A DNA stretch of 64,000 bases, taken from assembly GCA_019914995.1 (NCBI GenBank), contig CM034139.1, forward strand, positions 6,426,461-6,490,460, in the 5' to 3' direction. Shown piece after piece: positions 22,878 through 36,900 of the stretch (position 1 is the stretch's first letter; every line of letters starts with the position of its first letter). The stretch comes from Acanthochlamys bracteata. Its lineage: Eukaryota; Streptophyta; Magnoliopsida; Pandanales; Velloziaceae. Under the pieces are notes generated by a model, which was not told the origin of the DNA, ran no database searches, and saw only the letters and a program-made list of their open reading frames with translations. The position numbers and the translations under genes are program-made.

Positions 22878-25800
22878 TCACCTATCCTCCAATGACTTGA
22901 AATGCTCTTTGTCCTCGTGATAGCGGTGGATAACATCGTCAAGCTCAGGGAATACTGAGCGGAGTAGGAGCTCCAAAAGTTCGAAAGCAAGTTGCTTCAG
23001 GAAAATGGGGGACTGAAGAAAATTGCCGAAGTTGTTTGTCAAGAAACCATGTCAGTAACCAAAACATTCTCATTCTAGAGATTGAAGAATTATATTATCA
23101 CAGGTACTAATATCACTATCATGGCTTAGTCATGTTTCGCCATTTTCTTCTCCAGAAAAAAAAAAGGACAAAAAAACAAAGCGGGTAGAACTAAAGACAG
23201 TTATTCCAGAAGAGAGACGATATGCTAAAGGTTATAAGAGAGAGGTATAACTGCAGTAATAGTTATTCCAAAAGAGAGATGATATGCTAAAGGTTATAAG
23301 AGAGAGGCATAACTGCTGTAATATAACATATACCCGTGTCCTTTCAGCAAAGTATAAATCACAGGGAGCATCACCTGAAGGAAGAAGTAGACATCTGCAG
23401 CACATCTTTCATACTCCCTCCGACCAACAAGGCTTACAAGTGTAGCTGGAGCTTTATCTGTAAAAGCAGCATCCAGAATGAGGACTGCCTAGGTGATTAA
23501 AAGAATCGTAAACTGGAGCAAAGGGGTTTCTACGCCCATCAACTGAAAACTGATATCTCATAAACAATTACGTCAAAGGAGCACTTAATCACGTTATCCA
23601 AATTCACAACTGTAATGGGATATTCAGCATTTTCTTCCACAATTTATTTCGCTGCAAGGGAAGCAGTAGCAATGTAGTCCTAGAAAACGATACGAGTCCA
23701 GGTTCATGTCATAGCTGTATGTTATCTTTTGGTAGCTATAACTGTATATAATTTGATACGGTCCCTGACACTGCAAGGTCATAGAACAGCCAACCCATTA
23801 AAAGTCAATAACACGACTCATCTAAATGTGTAATGACGGCACTTGAAGGCAGAAGAAGCATTTATAGCCCTACTACAATTATCTGTTTCCTGTGCTTTAT
23901 GAAAGGTGTAGTCGAGAGTTCAGACTCCAGAAGGACCTATCTGTATTGAACTTGTTCTGGAACGGGAAAGTGTTTGGCATATACCACTTATGCATTATCA
24001 CCTATAAGCAGTCCACAACCTGCATTCTGACCTTTTTTGTGGGCCATTCAGACTAGTTAAGAACTTATATCTATCCATTATGAAGCAAACATTATATCTA
24101 TCCATTATGAAGCAAACACTTCCTCTCCTCATACTGCATGAATACTACCTTTTTACTGTAGTTACACGTTTCAATACTACAGAGACGTATATCACGACAG
24201 AATTGGAGCATCTGGGGCCAAATGAATCAATAGGTCAAACCTAGTTTTCAATTTCTCAACCAAACAAACAGCAAACATGAAACACAAGAACATGAAAGCA
24301 TTATATTCATCTCACCAATTATCAGTTCACGCACAAACTGTGCTCGGCGATCAGCTTCTTGCTGTTCTTCTTCAGTCATCATAGTCTCATCTACCGGTTC
24401 TTGCTTTCCTGTGCCTTCTTTCGGAGAAGACACAGGTGATGGAGCTCTACGATTGGGATGCTTAGTTATGAATATCCCATCTGGCCAGAGCATCTGGTTG
24501 AAACAGAAAACCTTGTCAACATTATCAGCAGAGCTGACAACTAAACATAACTAAAAGAACAGTAGGCAGAAGAAAAACAAATGTAGGATCTGTTTACACA
24601 TCTGAAAAGCAACTTATTCTTCAATTTTACAATTCTGTAGGAATTACAGACTGCAGATATTTGACTTACGTTAAGCGGGTCAACCACTAGCGCTTTCACT
24701 ATTCAAATCACTTCCTAACCAAAGCACACAATTGGATAAGTGTTTTATTTCTGAAAGAGGATACACATCATGATAACTTACCTGCTCAACGCGATAGATA
24801 GCAGAAGCAATTACCGTGCCTCTCCGGAGCAGCTGGATTTTCTCAATAAGCCAATCATCCAACGCATCACCCATTCCCAATTGAAGTATTTGCTTAGCTA
24901 CCCAGAAAGCTTGCTTTCTGGAAAATGGAAGATTGCATGACTCAAAAGAGTAAAAGTCATGTAAATCAAGGACAAAAGAGATTGATGGATGACATCAAAA
25001 TGTATAAGATATAGCATTTCTTTAGTACCTTATCCAGCCACCATCATGAAGCTGAAAAACCTCTTCCACTAAATCAAATAAAGGAGCAGTCACATTTGGT
25101 GGCACCCACTGCAGCATTTATAGATGTTATAGATGTATAACATTTATGGAATCCAACAGGTATAATGGTAAATTTGTCTCCATAAGAGTTGTGTGGTTCT
25201 AACAAAACAACCACCGACCAAATTTAGTAAAAGCAACACTTTAACCCTAAAAGTCCTTCCATCTTTAGAAGAGAGAGGACTTACTTCAGTTGAAAATGTT
25301 GGGCCACCATCAGGAATGCTTACTGCAACAGTTGTAGGATTTTCTGATTTGCTTGGAGTTATAATATCTTTTTGGATGGCAGCTTTTGCATCACTAATTC
25401 CATCAACCTGATTGGTGGCTTTAATCTCACTTCTTCTGTTCAAAATAGCAGTCTGCTCTGCAATTCTTCTGTGGGATCCTGAACTAAGAGAGATAGGGTA
25501 CTTCTGAGTTGTCTCTGTCTGATACCTTTTTATCCAACTGTCCACATGCTGACCATGGGAGTCAGACTCGCCACTGACAATTGTATCAGAGAACGGCTCG
25601 TTTTTGTTAGATGATCTATGGTCCAAGTTGACTAGCATAACAACAAATAAAAATTAAATCAGAAAAAAACATGAAAATTGCATAAAAACCAAGTAAGTAC
25701 GTACTCACCTGATAGTGACTGAATAGTTGACAATGAATCTGAAAAAGTATATAACTGAACCAAAAGCAACAAAGTTAACAGGTTTTTGTACAAAACTGCA

Positions 25801-28800
25801 GAAGTTTTAACAAAATGAATAGAACATACCGACCTGAGAATCAACACTAAGGAAATCCCAAACCTCTATGGACCCAGAAATAGTTGGAATCTGAAGAAGA
25901 TTCTGAAAATAGGAAAAAGAAAGAAAAAACTATAAAAGTATTCCCAGCTCATCAGCTAAAATGATTAACTATATAACACAAGCTGCTGAGATAAGAGACT
26001 TGCATAGGAACTTCAGTAACTCACTACTCAAATCGTTTAAGTGTAAGCACAAACACAAATTTGCATCTAACCTGACATGCTATGAATGCTAAAGCTACCA
26101 CACTGGCAATTAAACAAAATCCAAGCTACCAGAATAACAGGGAAGAATAGCAATATATATAAAGTAAGCAGAAGCTTGGTATGCATGCTCAGACATTGGC
26201 TTATAATACCAAAATAAAGAATAATTACTATGGAAACTAGCATTAAGCATTCTAGAAGGACATAAGGAATGATAACAATATTTGGCTACCTCCAGGATGC
26301 TTCAGAACAAGAAATCTTTCTTTGATTACTTTATCACTAACTAATCTTGCTCAGAACATGCTTAAACTAAAACACATGGGGATATGTTAAAATATGAGAA
26401 CAATCAATGTTACCTGTTATGGACCAACCAGAGTTTCAATTTATTCCCTCACCTAGGTATACATCTAGATAAAGATACATCACACCTACACAGTCATATC
26501 CATGAAAAGAATAATTTATCCCTTTTGTAATCACTTACCTTTAGGTATATATCAAGCAATTTACATCTCTCTTCAACAACAAGAAAATCAAGCCCTGAGG
26601 ACAGAAAATGCTTAGGAGGCAAGCTTAGGTTATACTCTGGGAAATCCTTAAGACGGCGATGAAGATCCTCAAAGTGACGATACCTAACAGAAAACAATTC
26701 TCTCAGACAACCAAGGAGAAAAACAAGCATGTTCATCAACTTATACTAATAGAGGAATACTTGATCAAACTTGGGAAAAGAACTATCCCCATAAATAAAT
26801 TACCTTCTCTTTATAGTCCACCTGTTGTTATTCGCGTCGGTAACTGCGATCGAATATACAGCAAAAGTGCTAGAACCGCTCTTCACAATGCTGGCTCCAA
26901 GAACCTATGCCAGAAAAGAGATTGCATCAGAGTTCTGAATTGGATATTATACATAATAGAATCCTACTTGTACATGCAAAAAAATTACCTCGCATCTTAA
27001 CTTCAGAAATGAATCTGCTAGCACAGTGGTTTCAGGTGGCTTCATAGATGAATATGGCAACCCGGATGCTGAATTAGATGAGATAAATGAAGAAGCAGAT
27101 TGCCCACTTCGAATTCTTCCCCAGCTTCCTACATCAGACTCGTCACTTGATTCTTCCACCATGAGATTATCTTTTGATACATTTAAAATATCTTGGCCAT
27201 CTCCAGACAAAAAAGATGTTCTTTCAACCTCCTGCCACATGGGAATTTTCTGGTTGCTTAACCTCGATCTTTTTCTCCCAGAGATCCTAGATGTCCCCTG
27301 ATGACGAATACGGTTTTTACCACTTTTCAAATCAGAGGCTTCAAGTGGATGCCTTACATGTGAAACAGAGTCACTCCTTTTGTTTTTACTGTCCCAAATC
27401 CTAGTTCCAGGAGAATCAAGACCCGTCACATTGCTGCATTCATCTTCATCACTTTCCTCAGAACTCTCACGATCAGGTTCAAACTCTTCTGGATTAAAAT
27501 ACTCCCCATTTATTTCGGATGAGTCCATCAAACTATCATTCAGGCTGTTAACATCTGTAAACAAATCAACATCACCTGCCTTGTAATGGTTTCCAAAATC
27601 ATTAGAGGCAATGTTTCTCATGGCCTTGTCCGAATTCACTACTTTATCTTGTAACTCACTCTTATGTGGAACGATCACATTATGGGTGACATCAGAAGTC
27701 CCCTTCACAAAATCACCTGTGGCATATCTGACAAACTGATCTATAGAATCCTTTTTGTTATAGTTTCGTCCTTTGGTCCAAATATTTTCCAAATGCTCAG
27801 GTGTGAGAGCCTGAGTTTTTCTTTTGGAAACTGTGTCCATCATATGAGACCACTCACTTTGAGAATTGCCAGGAACAATAATCTGGCTTTTATTATCGTT
27901 AGATAATTCTGCACCACTGAGTTCCCCTGGAATGTTATCATTCTTAGTTACCGAGCTTGACAAATGCGCTTCTAATGGATTATTGCAATCTTTTACTGGA
28001 TTATCATGCTTCAGAACTGCAAGTTCAACGCCGTTGGAAGGATCTTGGAAGCCAGAAATTTGAGGAGCCTGCATCCTTAATTTTCTCGGTAGTTCTTCAT
28101 CCATCATTTTTTTATTTACCTTATTAGCTTTATTAGAAGAAGCATGGACAAGCACTTCAATTTTTTCATTGATCACCCTGACATAGAAATAAATTAACAA
28201 ATTAAAATGGGATATGGAGAAGGAAATACTAAATCATATTATAAAAGAAAAAAACTCACCTTGGACAAACCATGTTTAAAGCTGGCCGAAAGACTGCACA
28301 AGCAAGAAGCTCTCTGACAGTATATCGAAAGAAAGAACATTGCAGGTCTTCAGGCTTAAAAGCCAAAGACATAAGTCCCTCCATCAAATTCTGCAATACC
28401 TATTAAATATTTGCAAGAAGTCAGTATCAGTGGACATAAAAGAAGCATAAACTACGACAATACATCAGAGATACATCAACCTGAGCTTCTTAAGCAGATT
28501 AAAACAAGAAGTTTATAACATAAAGATGACAGTATTTGGTGTGAAGATAAAGATGACAAAGCAAATAGTGAAGGCTTCCTAGTTACATATGCTCAAATTA
28601 TTACATATTTAAAATGATTAGGAATAAAATAAAGTAAAAGACTGCTTCCGTTTTAATCAGATTAAAGTAAGCATGGTCAACAATCAAACTAAAATGGTTC
28701 CCAGTGCAGATAAAGGATTAACGGAAAAGATGGCACATGAGTATCGTTCTTTATTATGTACCATGATCCACACTAAGTTTAAATCCCTTTGTAGATTGTG

Positions 28801-30574
28801 TCTTCATGGAGTACATGCATAAGGTTCGTCACTCCATCCTCTTAACACAAAGAAATTTTAGGTCACCTGATAGCGAACACAATGAGATATCTATTCATCT
28901 CAATTGGCTCAAATAGAGGTGAACTACATTGAAACACAGGAATGGAAATGACGAATGGAGAATAAAGTGGATAGTGTGAAGGATACAACCTTGTGTTCAG
29001 CCTTGAAAGAGAACAATGCTGGATGCAACTTTCTCTCAGCTGCTAAAGCTAGCCTCAGCTGTCCATCTCGAGTATCAAGCGACAGCTTCCCCAACTCATC
29101 CTCCCCAATTTTGGCTTGACAAGAACGGTAGAGCTCCAGATTGTTGCAAATAAGATTAATAATATCTCTGCAAACACACATTTTACTTGTAAACAGCAAC
29201 TATAAAAACAAACATTAGAAGAACACAAGATTACAAGACCCAAGCAAAATTAAGAAAGGTTCTGAATCTAACACCTGGTAAAAAAATCAATGAGATTGAC
29301 GTGTCTTGCCCGACCAGAAATTTCACCAAGAACACCATTTAGAATACGGACTAGTTCTTCTGGACCGTCTCTATCAGGCGTTAAGCGAGAATACCAGAGA
29401 TCGGTCATGAACTCAGAAGCTAAATGATTTGTCAACTTTTCAATTGCTTCCTCAACCACTAAGCAATTTACTTTTACTCTCCAATCCGACTTTTCAATAG
29501 GAAACTTCAAAAATTCAATAGAGCTATTACTAGAAGACTTGTCAAATGAAGCGGGTCTACTGGAGCTTGAGGTCTTCCTTCGAAAATCAAAGTCAAGAGA
29601 TATGTATCGGCAAAAGATAATTAACGAGGCAGCAGCAGGCAAGTTTACCCATACTGAAGAGCTTGTTACTGAAATAAAGAAATAGCATCAGGTAACAACA
29701 GCATGTGAGCAGGAAATAGGACTGCGAGCAGTAAAAAATGGGGAGAAACCTAAACATGAGAAGAAATAAATGTTTCACGTATGCATAAGCCTGGCTCAGT
29801 TAGGCATACAGATTTCCACAACTGGGCATTGCAGATAGTAGCTCTTATATCAATCAGCCAACAAGATATTAATTTCATTATGATACAAGTAATATAGCAG
29901 CCCGCCAAAATTATTAATCAGTTGAGAACTGTTTCTATACATGGGACATGAAGTTGAAGTGTCTCTTCACTAAAATAACAACTGCTAAAAGAAGTAGAGG
30001 TCAGACAGCAATGACAAGCAGTTGCATATTGTTGAAGAGGTCAAAAAAGTGAGAAAAGAGCACAAGCAGAAAAATGTCACTCAACTACACTAGACTGCAC
30101 TTGATTACATTCCATCAATGCACTAGAGGACTAAACTACCAATTAAAATTCCTAAATCAAACCTTAATATTAATTAAACCTACATAAACAAGGTTAATCA
30201 ATCAGACTACCATCCATCAAAAACAAAGCAAACTACCCCAAAAATCTTAAGCATCAAATCCGTGGGAAAGCGTAAGTTGCAATGCAACCATCAGTACTCG
30301 TTTGTTAATAACAACTATCTACAAGCCAATTCAATAAGATCATCAAAACAAATTAAGCCTAACTAGATCTGTTCTTCTAACCCATTATTATGTAGTTAGC
30401 TAAATTCAACATGAAAACATCAAACAGATTCGATCGAGCGATTGACAAAAGGAGAGAAACAAACTTACGAGACATAAGATAAGAGAGACCGAAGGCCAAT
30501 ATAAACAGCAACACTACACGCTTCTTCGCTTCCTCCATCAAATCTCTCACCGTTGTCTGTCTTAGCGAACTCAT
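22878..30574 (-). CDS. PXA-PX-Nexin_C membrane protein (plant SNX13/14/25-like)
   Basis: Fifteen exons: 30469-30574, 29275-29668, 28990-29167, 28260-28399, 26989-28177, 26804-26904, 26539-26683, 25834-25902, 25709-25754, 25285-25631, 25029-25108, 24782-24917, 24316-24493, 23375-23457, 22878-23012. They join in frame to 1108 residues, all with GT-AG introns. Residues 18-60 form two hydrophobic segments, likely an ER anchor. A PXA domain lies at about 95-270. A long acidic, Ser-rich linker follows, with the plant-conserved RKTQALTPEHLENIWTKGRN. The PX domain is at about 670-775 (FAVYSIAVTD, WTIKRRYRHFEDLHRRL, LPPKHF). The C-terminal nexin domain begins WVPPNVTAPLFDLVEEVFQL at about 906 and runs to 1064. 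It resembles Arabidopsis At2g15900. Animal and yeast relatives (SNX13, SNX14, Mdm1) tether ER to endolysosomes or lipid droplets; the plant role is inferred. Confidence 0.93.
23199..23322. repeat. Tandem duplication, two 62-bp copies
   Basis: Copies 23199-23260 and 23261-23322 differ at about five positions (for example CCAGAAGAGAGACG against CCAAAAGAGAGATG). They lie in the last intron of the PXA-PX gene. The high identity suggests a recent duplication. Confidence 0.9.
24065..24118. repeat. Tandem duplication, two 27-bp copies
   Basis: Two identical units that start TTATATCTATCC and end AAGCAAACA, in the intron between the exons at 23375-23457 and 24316-24493 of the PXA-PX gene. Confidence 0.9.
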
Positions 30575-32327
30575 CTGTTCTTCTACTTGCTATATAATTC
30601 AATCCTTAATAAACCAAAAACCTTCAATCAACAACCAATTAGCAACAAGGCTCTCTGTGATCAGAATCAATCGAAGCAGCTCAGAAGAAGAGAAACAGAG
30701 TAATAAATTTCGTTGTTGTTAGTGCTGTTGTTGTGATCGGCGGCGGCCCTGAGGGATGGGTTTGGCCGGTGGTGCTCGTTTTACTTTCTCGAATGGAGAG
30801 AGATGGAGAGAGAAGACGGGTGACGGTTCATTGCGTGAATTACAAAATGGCCCCTCTCCCAACTCTGCACCAAGGACAACTGTCCTCTTGACAACAAGGC
30901 TACTCATGAGTTCCAAACTTCCAACGAATTTCGCACCTTTTCCATTTTAACCCTCTACTTCCTTTATATTTTATGTAAATATACTGCTATTGTTTTCTAT
31001 TGGGGACAATGTAGTCACAACACCAGCAGCTGCTTCGCTACTGTAATAATCAGGTTATCAGATTTTTTTGGCAGAAGATCGTTTCATCAGGTTCCACTAC
31101 ATTCATTTAAATTATCTATGATTAGATGTGTTGGGCTTGAGTTGGTTGGCAGGAAAGAAGCTGAGACGATCATCAGGTAGAAGTAATAATTACACGTTGG
31201 TCACTTTTCTTTTCAGGTTTAAGAAATGCATTGTTAACGACTTCAGATAGATAGTCCTTCTTCAATGGAGGACATAAACAAACTTCAGCTTCTGTAAGAC
31301 ATATACTCGCCAGCCTACTTAAGAACACAAGGAAACATATTCTAAGAGGAAAGAACAGCCATGTAGAACTACAAGCTGGCTACATGTATAATTTAAATTC
31401 CGGAAATACATAATGGTAACATCAGATAAATGTATTTATCACTCCAGTCAAAAGAATGGGTAAAACAATACATGACCTCCTACGAGGCTGAATCTAGCAT
31501 TTAGCAATGCTTGGATTCAAAAAGAATTCTAGATAAGCTGCAAACAGCATCCTGCAGCTATTAGGCATCTCCTTGTTGCCCCCAAGTTGTCTATATTTAT
31601 TTTATATTTGGAAATTTTGTCATCAAGCTTTATTCAATCTAAAATAATTTCACTTTGACTAAAACTTTCACTTATATTTCTATACTATATACAAAATTTG
31701 ACTTACAATTTATTATTTTTAAAATGAAAAAAAAGTTGTTTTAATATTCACTTTCAGTTATAAATAAATATACATAAATTTATTTCATAATTATTTTTTA
31801 ATAAATTATTTTATAATCATAAACTCTTCAAACGAGCTGTTATACTGAATTTAAGGAAGCATTTTTTTGAATTATGAAAAAATAAATTCATATAAAGTAA
31901 TTTATTTTTAAAATAAAATTAAATTTTTTTTTATAAAAATAAGTTTAGTGTGAATTTTTTTTAAAAGAATGCACTCTCAATGGAATGTTTCTCGCGGTGA
32001 CAGATTGTACAACAACTGACACTCAAGTTACCTGGAAACTAATGGCTAGTAACGATGGGTCATAATTAGAACGATTTTTTTCAAGTTTTCCATGGATGCA
32101 AATTATCATCAACTGTTCAATTGAATGTTGGACAACAATTCAGCCGTTAACTGTTTGAGGTATTAAAAGCCCAACTAAAACTATTGGATTACGGAATTGG
32201 GCTCTTTATGGCTGCTCCTTCTGTATCTTTGTATTCGATTTACGCTATAATTGTCTAAGAAAGTAAATCTATCTATAATCAGAAATTACAAAACCCTATC
32301 TTTTTAAGATTATAGTTTACAATGACT
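30575..32327. other. Leader of the PXA-PX gene and A/T-rich spacer
   Basis: About 150-200 bases next to 30574 are the probable 5' UTR and promoter. The rest has no recognisable gene; 31590-31980 is strongly A/T-rich and may be old MITE sequence. Confidence 0.4.
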
Positions 32328-32553
32328 AGAGTGCGTTTGAAAGAGCTTATAGAAAAAACACTTACAAATTTCAACTTCACAATTTTCAAAAAAAATTATG
32401 CAATATTTACAAAAAAATTTTGAAAATTTAAATTATACATCATAAAACTTTATTATTATTATTTATTAAAATAAAATAAAACTTATTTTTTAAATAAAAT
32501 AAAATATTTATTCTAGAAAATATTTTTTTGATAATTACTTTCAAACACCTTCT
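32328..32553. mobile_element. MITE-like element, 226 bp
   Basis: The left end AGAGTGCGTTTGAAAGAGCT and the reverse-complemented right end AGAAGGTGTTTGAAAGTAAT match at most positions. The interior is A/T-rich with no ORF. No clear target-site duplication was found, so the superfamily is uncertain. Confidence 0.6.
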
Positions 32554-32942
32554 AAGAACAAAGTACAATATCAAGCATCTGTTTCCAATTTATGAATCAA
32601 TAGGTCAATTTGAAATTAGATATATATTTTGTACTTCTTATTTTCTTAACAAAACCTAGAATCTAAAGGAAAAAATTAAATTTGGAAATTAGGATCTAAT
32701 TTTAAACAGTTTTACGAAACATGCATTGGACCATTGGTAAGCTGTCATGCATACGATTGGTTAATAGTATCTGTTCAAAATGCGAAATTTTTATACGAAT
32801 AATCACCGATTTCAAAAGATTAGTAGTTTAGACACTTTGGCGATTTTATTAATTTTAGTTGCGATTTCTTTAACAAAAGGATCGATAATTTCAACACGCA
32901 TGAAGAGTACTACCAGTTTCATGAAATTGTCGAAACAAAAAT

Positions 32943-33365
32943 TTATAACCCAAAAGCACCGTTACTGCCGATGAAAGAATCAATCGAGGGGCATGCGGCG
33001 AGAAACTTCTCAGGAGATAAGCTTCTATTCTTGAACTCGTACATATTTTGCTCAAAATTCAGTTCTCCGTCAAACGGAATCGGAGCAAGTCCAAGCTGCA
33101 TCCACCAAGTGCTCGGACGTTTTCTTGTTTCACTTCTCTTCGACCAAGGGCAATTGATCCATCTTCTAACCTGGTCACTGATTTTTTTCTTTTGCAAGTA
33201 TTGATTATCAACACAATCGCCGCAGTTTGACGGAATCTGTTGGATAACAATGCCGCTGTTCTGTAAAACCTTCCGAGTGCGGCGGAAGGGCTGCGGTGAC
33301 CTAAGGTAATTGCCATGTTTATTTTTCTGCGGAAAGAAGCTTGCATGAGCTTTGTTGATAGGCAT
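32943..33365 (-). other. Unassigned ORF of 140 codons, possible relic
   Basis: From an ATG at 33363-33365 the minus strand stays open for 140 residues (starts MPINKAHASFF, includes STWWMQLGLAPIPFDGELNF, ends GSNGAFGL). The segment is richer in G+C than its A/T-rich surroundings, which argues against pure chance. A second minus frame is also open over the same stretch, which argues against real coding. I recognise no family and see no clear promoter. Confidence 0.25.
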
Positions 33366-33621
33366 ATCGTGAAGCAATTAAAAATCTTTCATTATCTTTA
33401 GATAGATCTACAAGAAGATTAACAGTTCGATAGAAATACTAATATAAGAGTTTTAATGATTCACTGCTCAGTTTTACTCCTAGAGGGACTCTTCTTCTTA
33501 CAAAATTTTTACCGCTAAAAAGGTAAAATTTAAAAGTAAAGAGAAAGGAATTACAATACATGAAAAAGTAATAGAGTCAAACTAAGAATAGAACAATCTT
33601 GAAATTCCAGCCCCAACAAGT

Positions 33622-33684
33622 CCACGTAATAAAAAGCCTGATTTTCTCAGCAAGCTTACAGCCCACGTGGCCCACGTTACGTGG
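33622..33684. promoter_or_regulatory. G-box/ABRE cluster of the NYC1 promoter
   Basis: ACGT cores occur in CCACGTAA (33622-33629), the perfect G-box CCACGTGG (33663-33670), CCACGTT (33672-33678) and ACGTGG (33679-33684). bZIP ABFs, PIFs and some NACs are known to switch on NYC1 in senescence and ABA signalling through elements of this kind. A TTTATAAC box at 33775-33782 fits as the TATA element. Confidence 0.7.
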
Positions 33685-33911
33685 TTAACCCGATCCGGTG
33701 CTTCACCAAACGTGTGGCATTCAACTTGTCTTCCCCCGAGATTTTACGCAACACTTCTTCTTTCCCTCTTCTTCTTTATAACTCTCCACACGCTCTCTCT
33801 TTCTATCTATCGACGCAGAACGCTTCTTCTCCTCACGCTCTCTCTCTCTGAGTTCAATTCCAACTGTTTCTTTTCATTAGCAAAGGTTTTACTTTAACTT
33901 AACTTGATATA

Positions 33912-36900
33912 ATGACCGTTGCAACAGCAGCTGCTGGAGCAAATGTTCAACTATATCTACCACCGTTGCGCCACCGACCAAGGCCACGGTTGAGTTTAGA
34001 GAAGTTCGATTCATGTTTTTGTTCGAGATCGAGAAAGGATAGAAGGGGATTTGGTCCTTGTAGAGCATTTAAATCGGAAAATGGAGAAGGTGATGATAAA
34101 TCGAGGACTGGAGTTGTGGAAGAGAAGGTCAGGAAACGGAAGAATGAGTTATATTCGGTTAAGGAGTTTTTGATTAAAGCTTCGGGAAGATCGATGGTGA
34201 AGCTTGAAGGAGAGTATCAGAAGGCAGTGGAGAAAGCTGAGGAAGTTTTCTTCTCGGTGAGCTGTCTTGATTCATTTCTGTAAAACTTTGTGGTGATTTT
34301 AATTAATTTCTTTGTTTTACTGAATACTGAGAATTCGAAGTGCAGTCAGGCTTAAATTGTTCTCCCATTCAAGAAGGAATCCAAAAGTTTTACTCTCCTT
34401 TAACAATTTCAGCTTTAGTTTCACACGAATTGCTCAATTATATACGTATGGGCTGATATTGGGATTACTTATAGAGCTAAGAAGTTAATGCAAGTTTGTT
34501 TTTTCTTTTATAGATTGTCATCTCACTTATAATACTGTTGTTATGGTAGGTTGCTACACAAGTAGGAAGATATCTTATCACCATGATGAGTACAGGAGTG
34601 ATCCTTGCTATTGGGTTTGAATTATCAGGTAGCTATCCTATTCATACCTGTCTGGATGTCACATGTTCGTGGCTTCCAGTGCAATAGATGCCTGAATTTT
34701 CCTGCAATTTTGTTGAATACAGGTGGGGATAGCCAGATGAACACATTAATATGGTATAGTTGGCTTGGTGGAGTTATTATTGGAACTATGGTAGGAGCAA
34801 ACATGGTTTTGGAAGAACATTGTAAAGCTGGACCAAGAAATGTTGTCATAACTGGAAGGTATTGTTTTAGTTTGTCAGAACGAGATATATGAGTACTTGG
34901 TTATATATGATTGATTTCTGGAACAAAGTGGATTAGTACTTCAATTATATAAGGAGTTATTTTAAGGAGTATTGAACTGGTACATGTTTATGCTTCTTCG
35001 TAAACTGGTAATTTGACAGAATTTCAAAAGAGAACCTTCATTTAGCTGTTACAGTACAGCAGTCTTCTAAGGAATAGGGCTGACTGCTATAATTAATTTT
35101 TCTACTTAGAGCATTATGGATGCTCTGTGTCTATTGATGTGCTTACAGCACCTTGTTTTGTGATATTAACAGTACCAGGGGATTAGGAAAGGCACTTGCT
35201 CGCGAGTTTCTGCTTTCTGGGGATCGGATTGTTGTTACTTCTCGGAGGTGAGATCTAGACCTTGATGTACTTCTTTTCAATTTAGCCTCTACGAAGGTCT
35301 AGGAATCCAGAGAATGTCTGCATATTTGTATATACCAATGGCTCAGAAAATGAACCTTGACTTTTCTAATGGCAGTCCCGAGTCTGTGCAAAAAACTGTA
35401 GAGGAACTTAGAGAAAATTTGAAGGAGGGTATAGCTGTTGCTGGAAGCAAAGCTAGCACAAAATTTGCTTATGCTAAAGTTGTTGGTATGGCATGTGATG
35501 TCTGCAATCCAGATGATGTGGCTAAGCTTTCCAAGTTTGCTGTAGATGAACTTGGCTCAATAGATATATGGGTAAGAATCTCATGCACGTCAATGATGGG
35601 TTGTTTCTTTTCCATGCAGTTCCTATTTAAACAATCTTAAATAGCATCTTGATTTGGTTTCCTGATTGCAAATGGTGTTTTCTGAAATGATGTTTGTTAT
35701 ATTCTATTTTGATGGTATTATTTATCATTAAACCTAATATTTCCTTGCAGATAAATAATGCTGGGATGAACAAAGGCTTTAGGCCATTGCTGGAGTTTAC
35801 TGATGAAGATATCAATCAGGTAAGCCTTTGGTGACAAGCCTAATTACTTTTTGCAAAGTTGTTCTACTGGTTCATTGAAGTTCGTAACAAATTGCACATT
35901 GAAAAACATCATAACAATATGTTGGCACAATTGAGAAATGATCATCCTTCAAAATCAAGCATCTGGTTAATAGGATGAATATGCTAATTGAAAGAAAAGA
36001 AAGAGGAGAAATTTGTAGTTGTTGTTAGTTGTTCTTGTTATTAAAAGAGTTGTAATATCTCAAAACAAACCTAGCATGCACATAGAGTATAGGGGCACAT
36101 GTTAACAAGTACCGTGACTACACGATCAATTCAAAACTTTTGTTTTTCCTTACCAGTAACGAAAGAGAAAAGCACAATTTTGCCTGTGTAGAGACAAGAA
36201 TAGTAATTGGTTTTTAGTGCACCTGTACTTCTTCAAGTCCAAGACTAAGTTTATCCTTCTGTCATTGTCATATTGAGACGATTGAGATCTAGTTCTTTGT
36301 TCAAGCTCTTATTCAATACTTTGCCTTTGCTAGATCGTCTCAACAAATTTGGTTGGATCTTTGATCTGTACCAAAGAAGCTATGCGCGTAATGAGTTCAC
36401 AGGACAAAGGGGGCCATATATTCAACATGGACGGAGCAGGTTCTGGGGGATCCAGCACTCCTCTGACTGCTGTGTAAGTTTGGTTAACCCATCTTTCTTT
36501 AATTTATATAATGACGCTAATCTTGCAGATTATAGTTTAGTTTGAGAGCATTATTGTATATCATTTCGGATTTGGATTTCCCTTCAATCAACTTTCTTGC
36601 AATAAAGGTCATAGAATAATGAAACACTGATGATAACAGAATCTCCTCTTTGCTCTAAGACAGCGATTAGCTTGTCAGGTGTGCTGATTGATCTTTGATG
36701 TGCAGCTATGGTTCAACGAAGTGTGGGCTTAAGCAGCTCAAAGGATCACTTGTAAATGAGTGCAAGGGTTCCAAGGTGGGAATACACACTGCATCCCCAG
36801 GAATGGTTCTCACAGATCTTTTGTTAAGGTGAGTTTTGGAACATGCTTATTGAAGGGTTATCCACATACCACATGTCAATTTTGATTATTAGTTTCCAGG

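Noticed and set aside
26947..28200. A 417-codon minus-strand ORF starting at 28200
   Set aside because: The first residues and the last few (VIFLHVQVGFYYV) are intron sequence. The true exon is 26989-28177.
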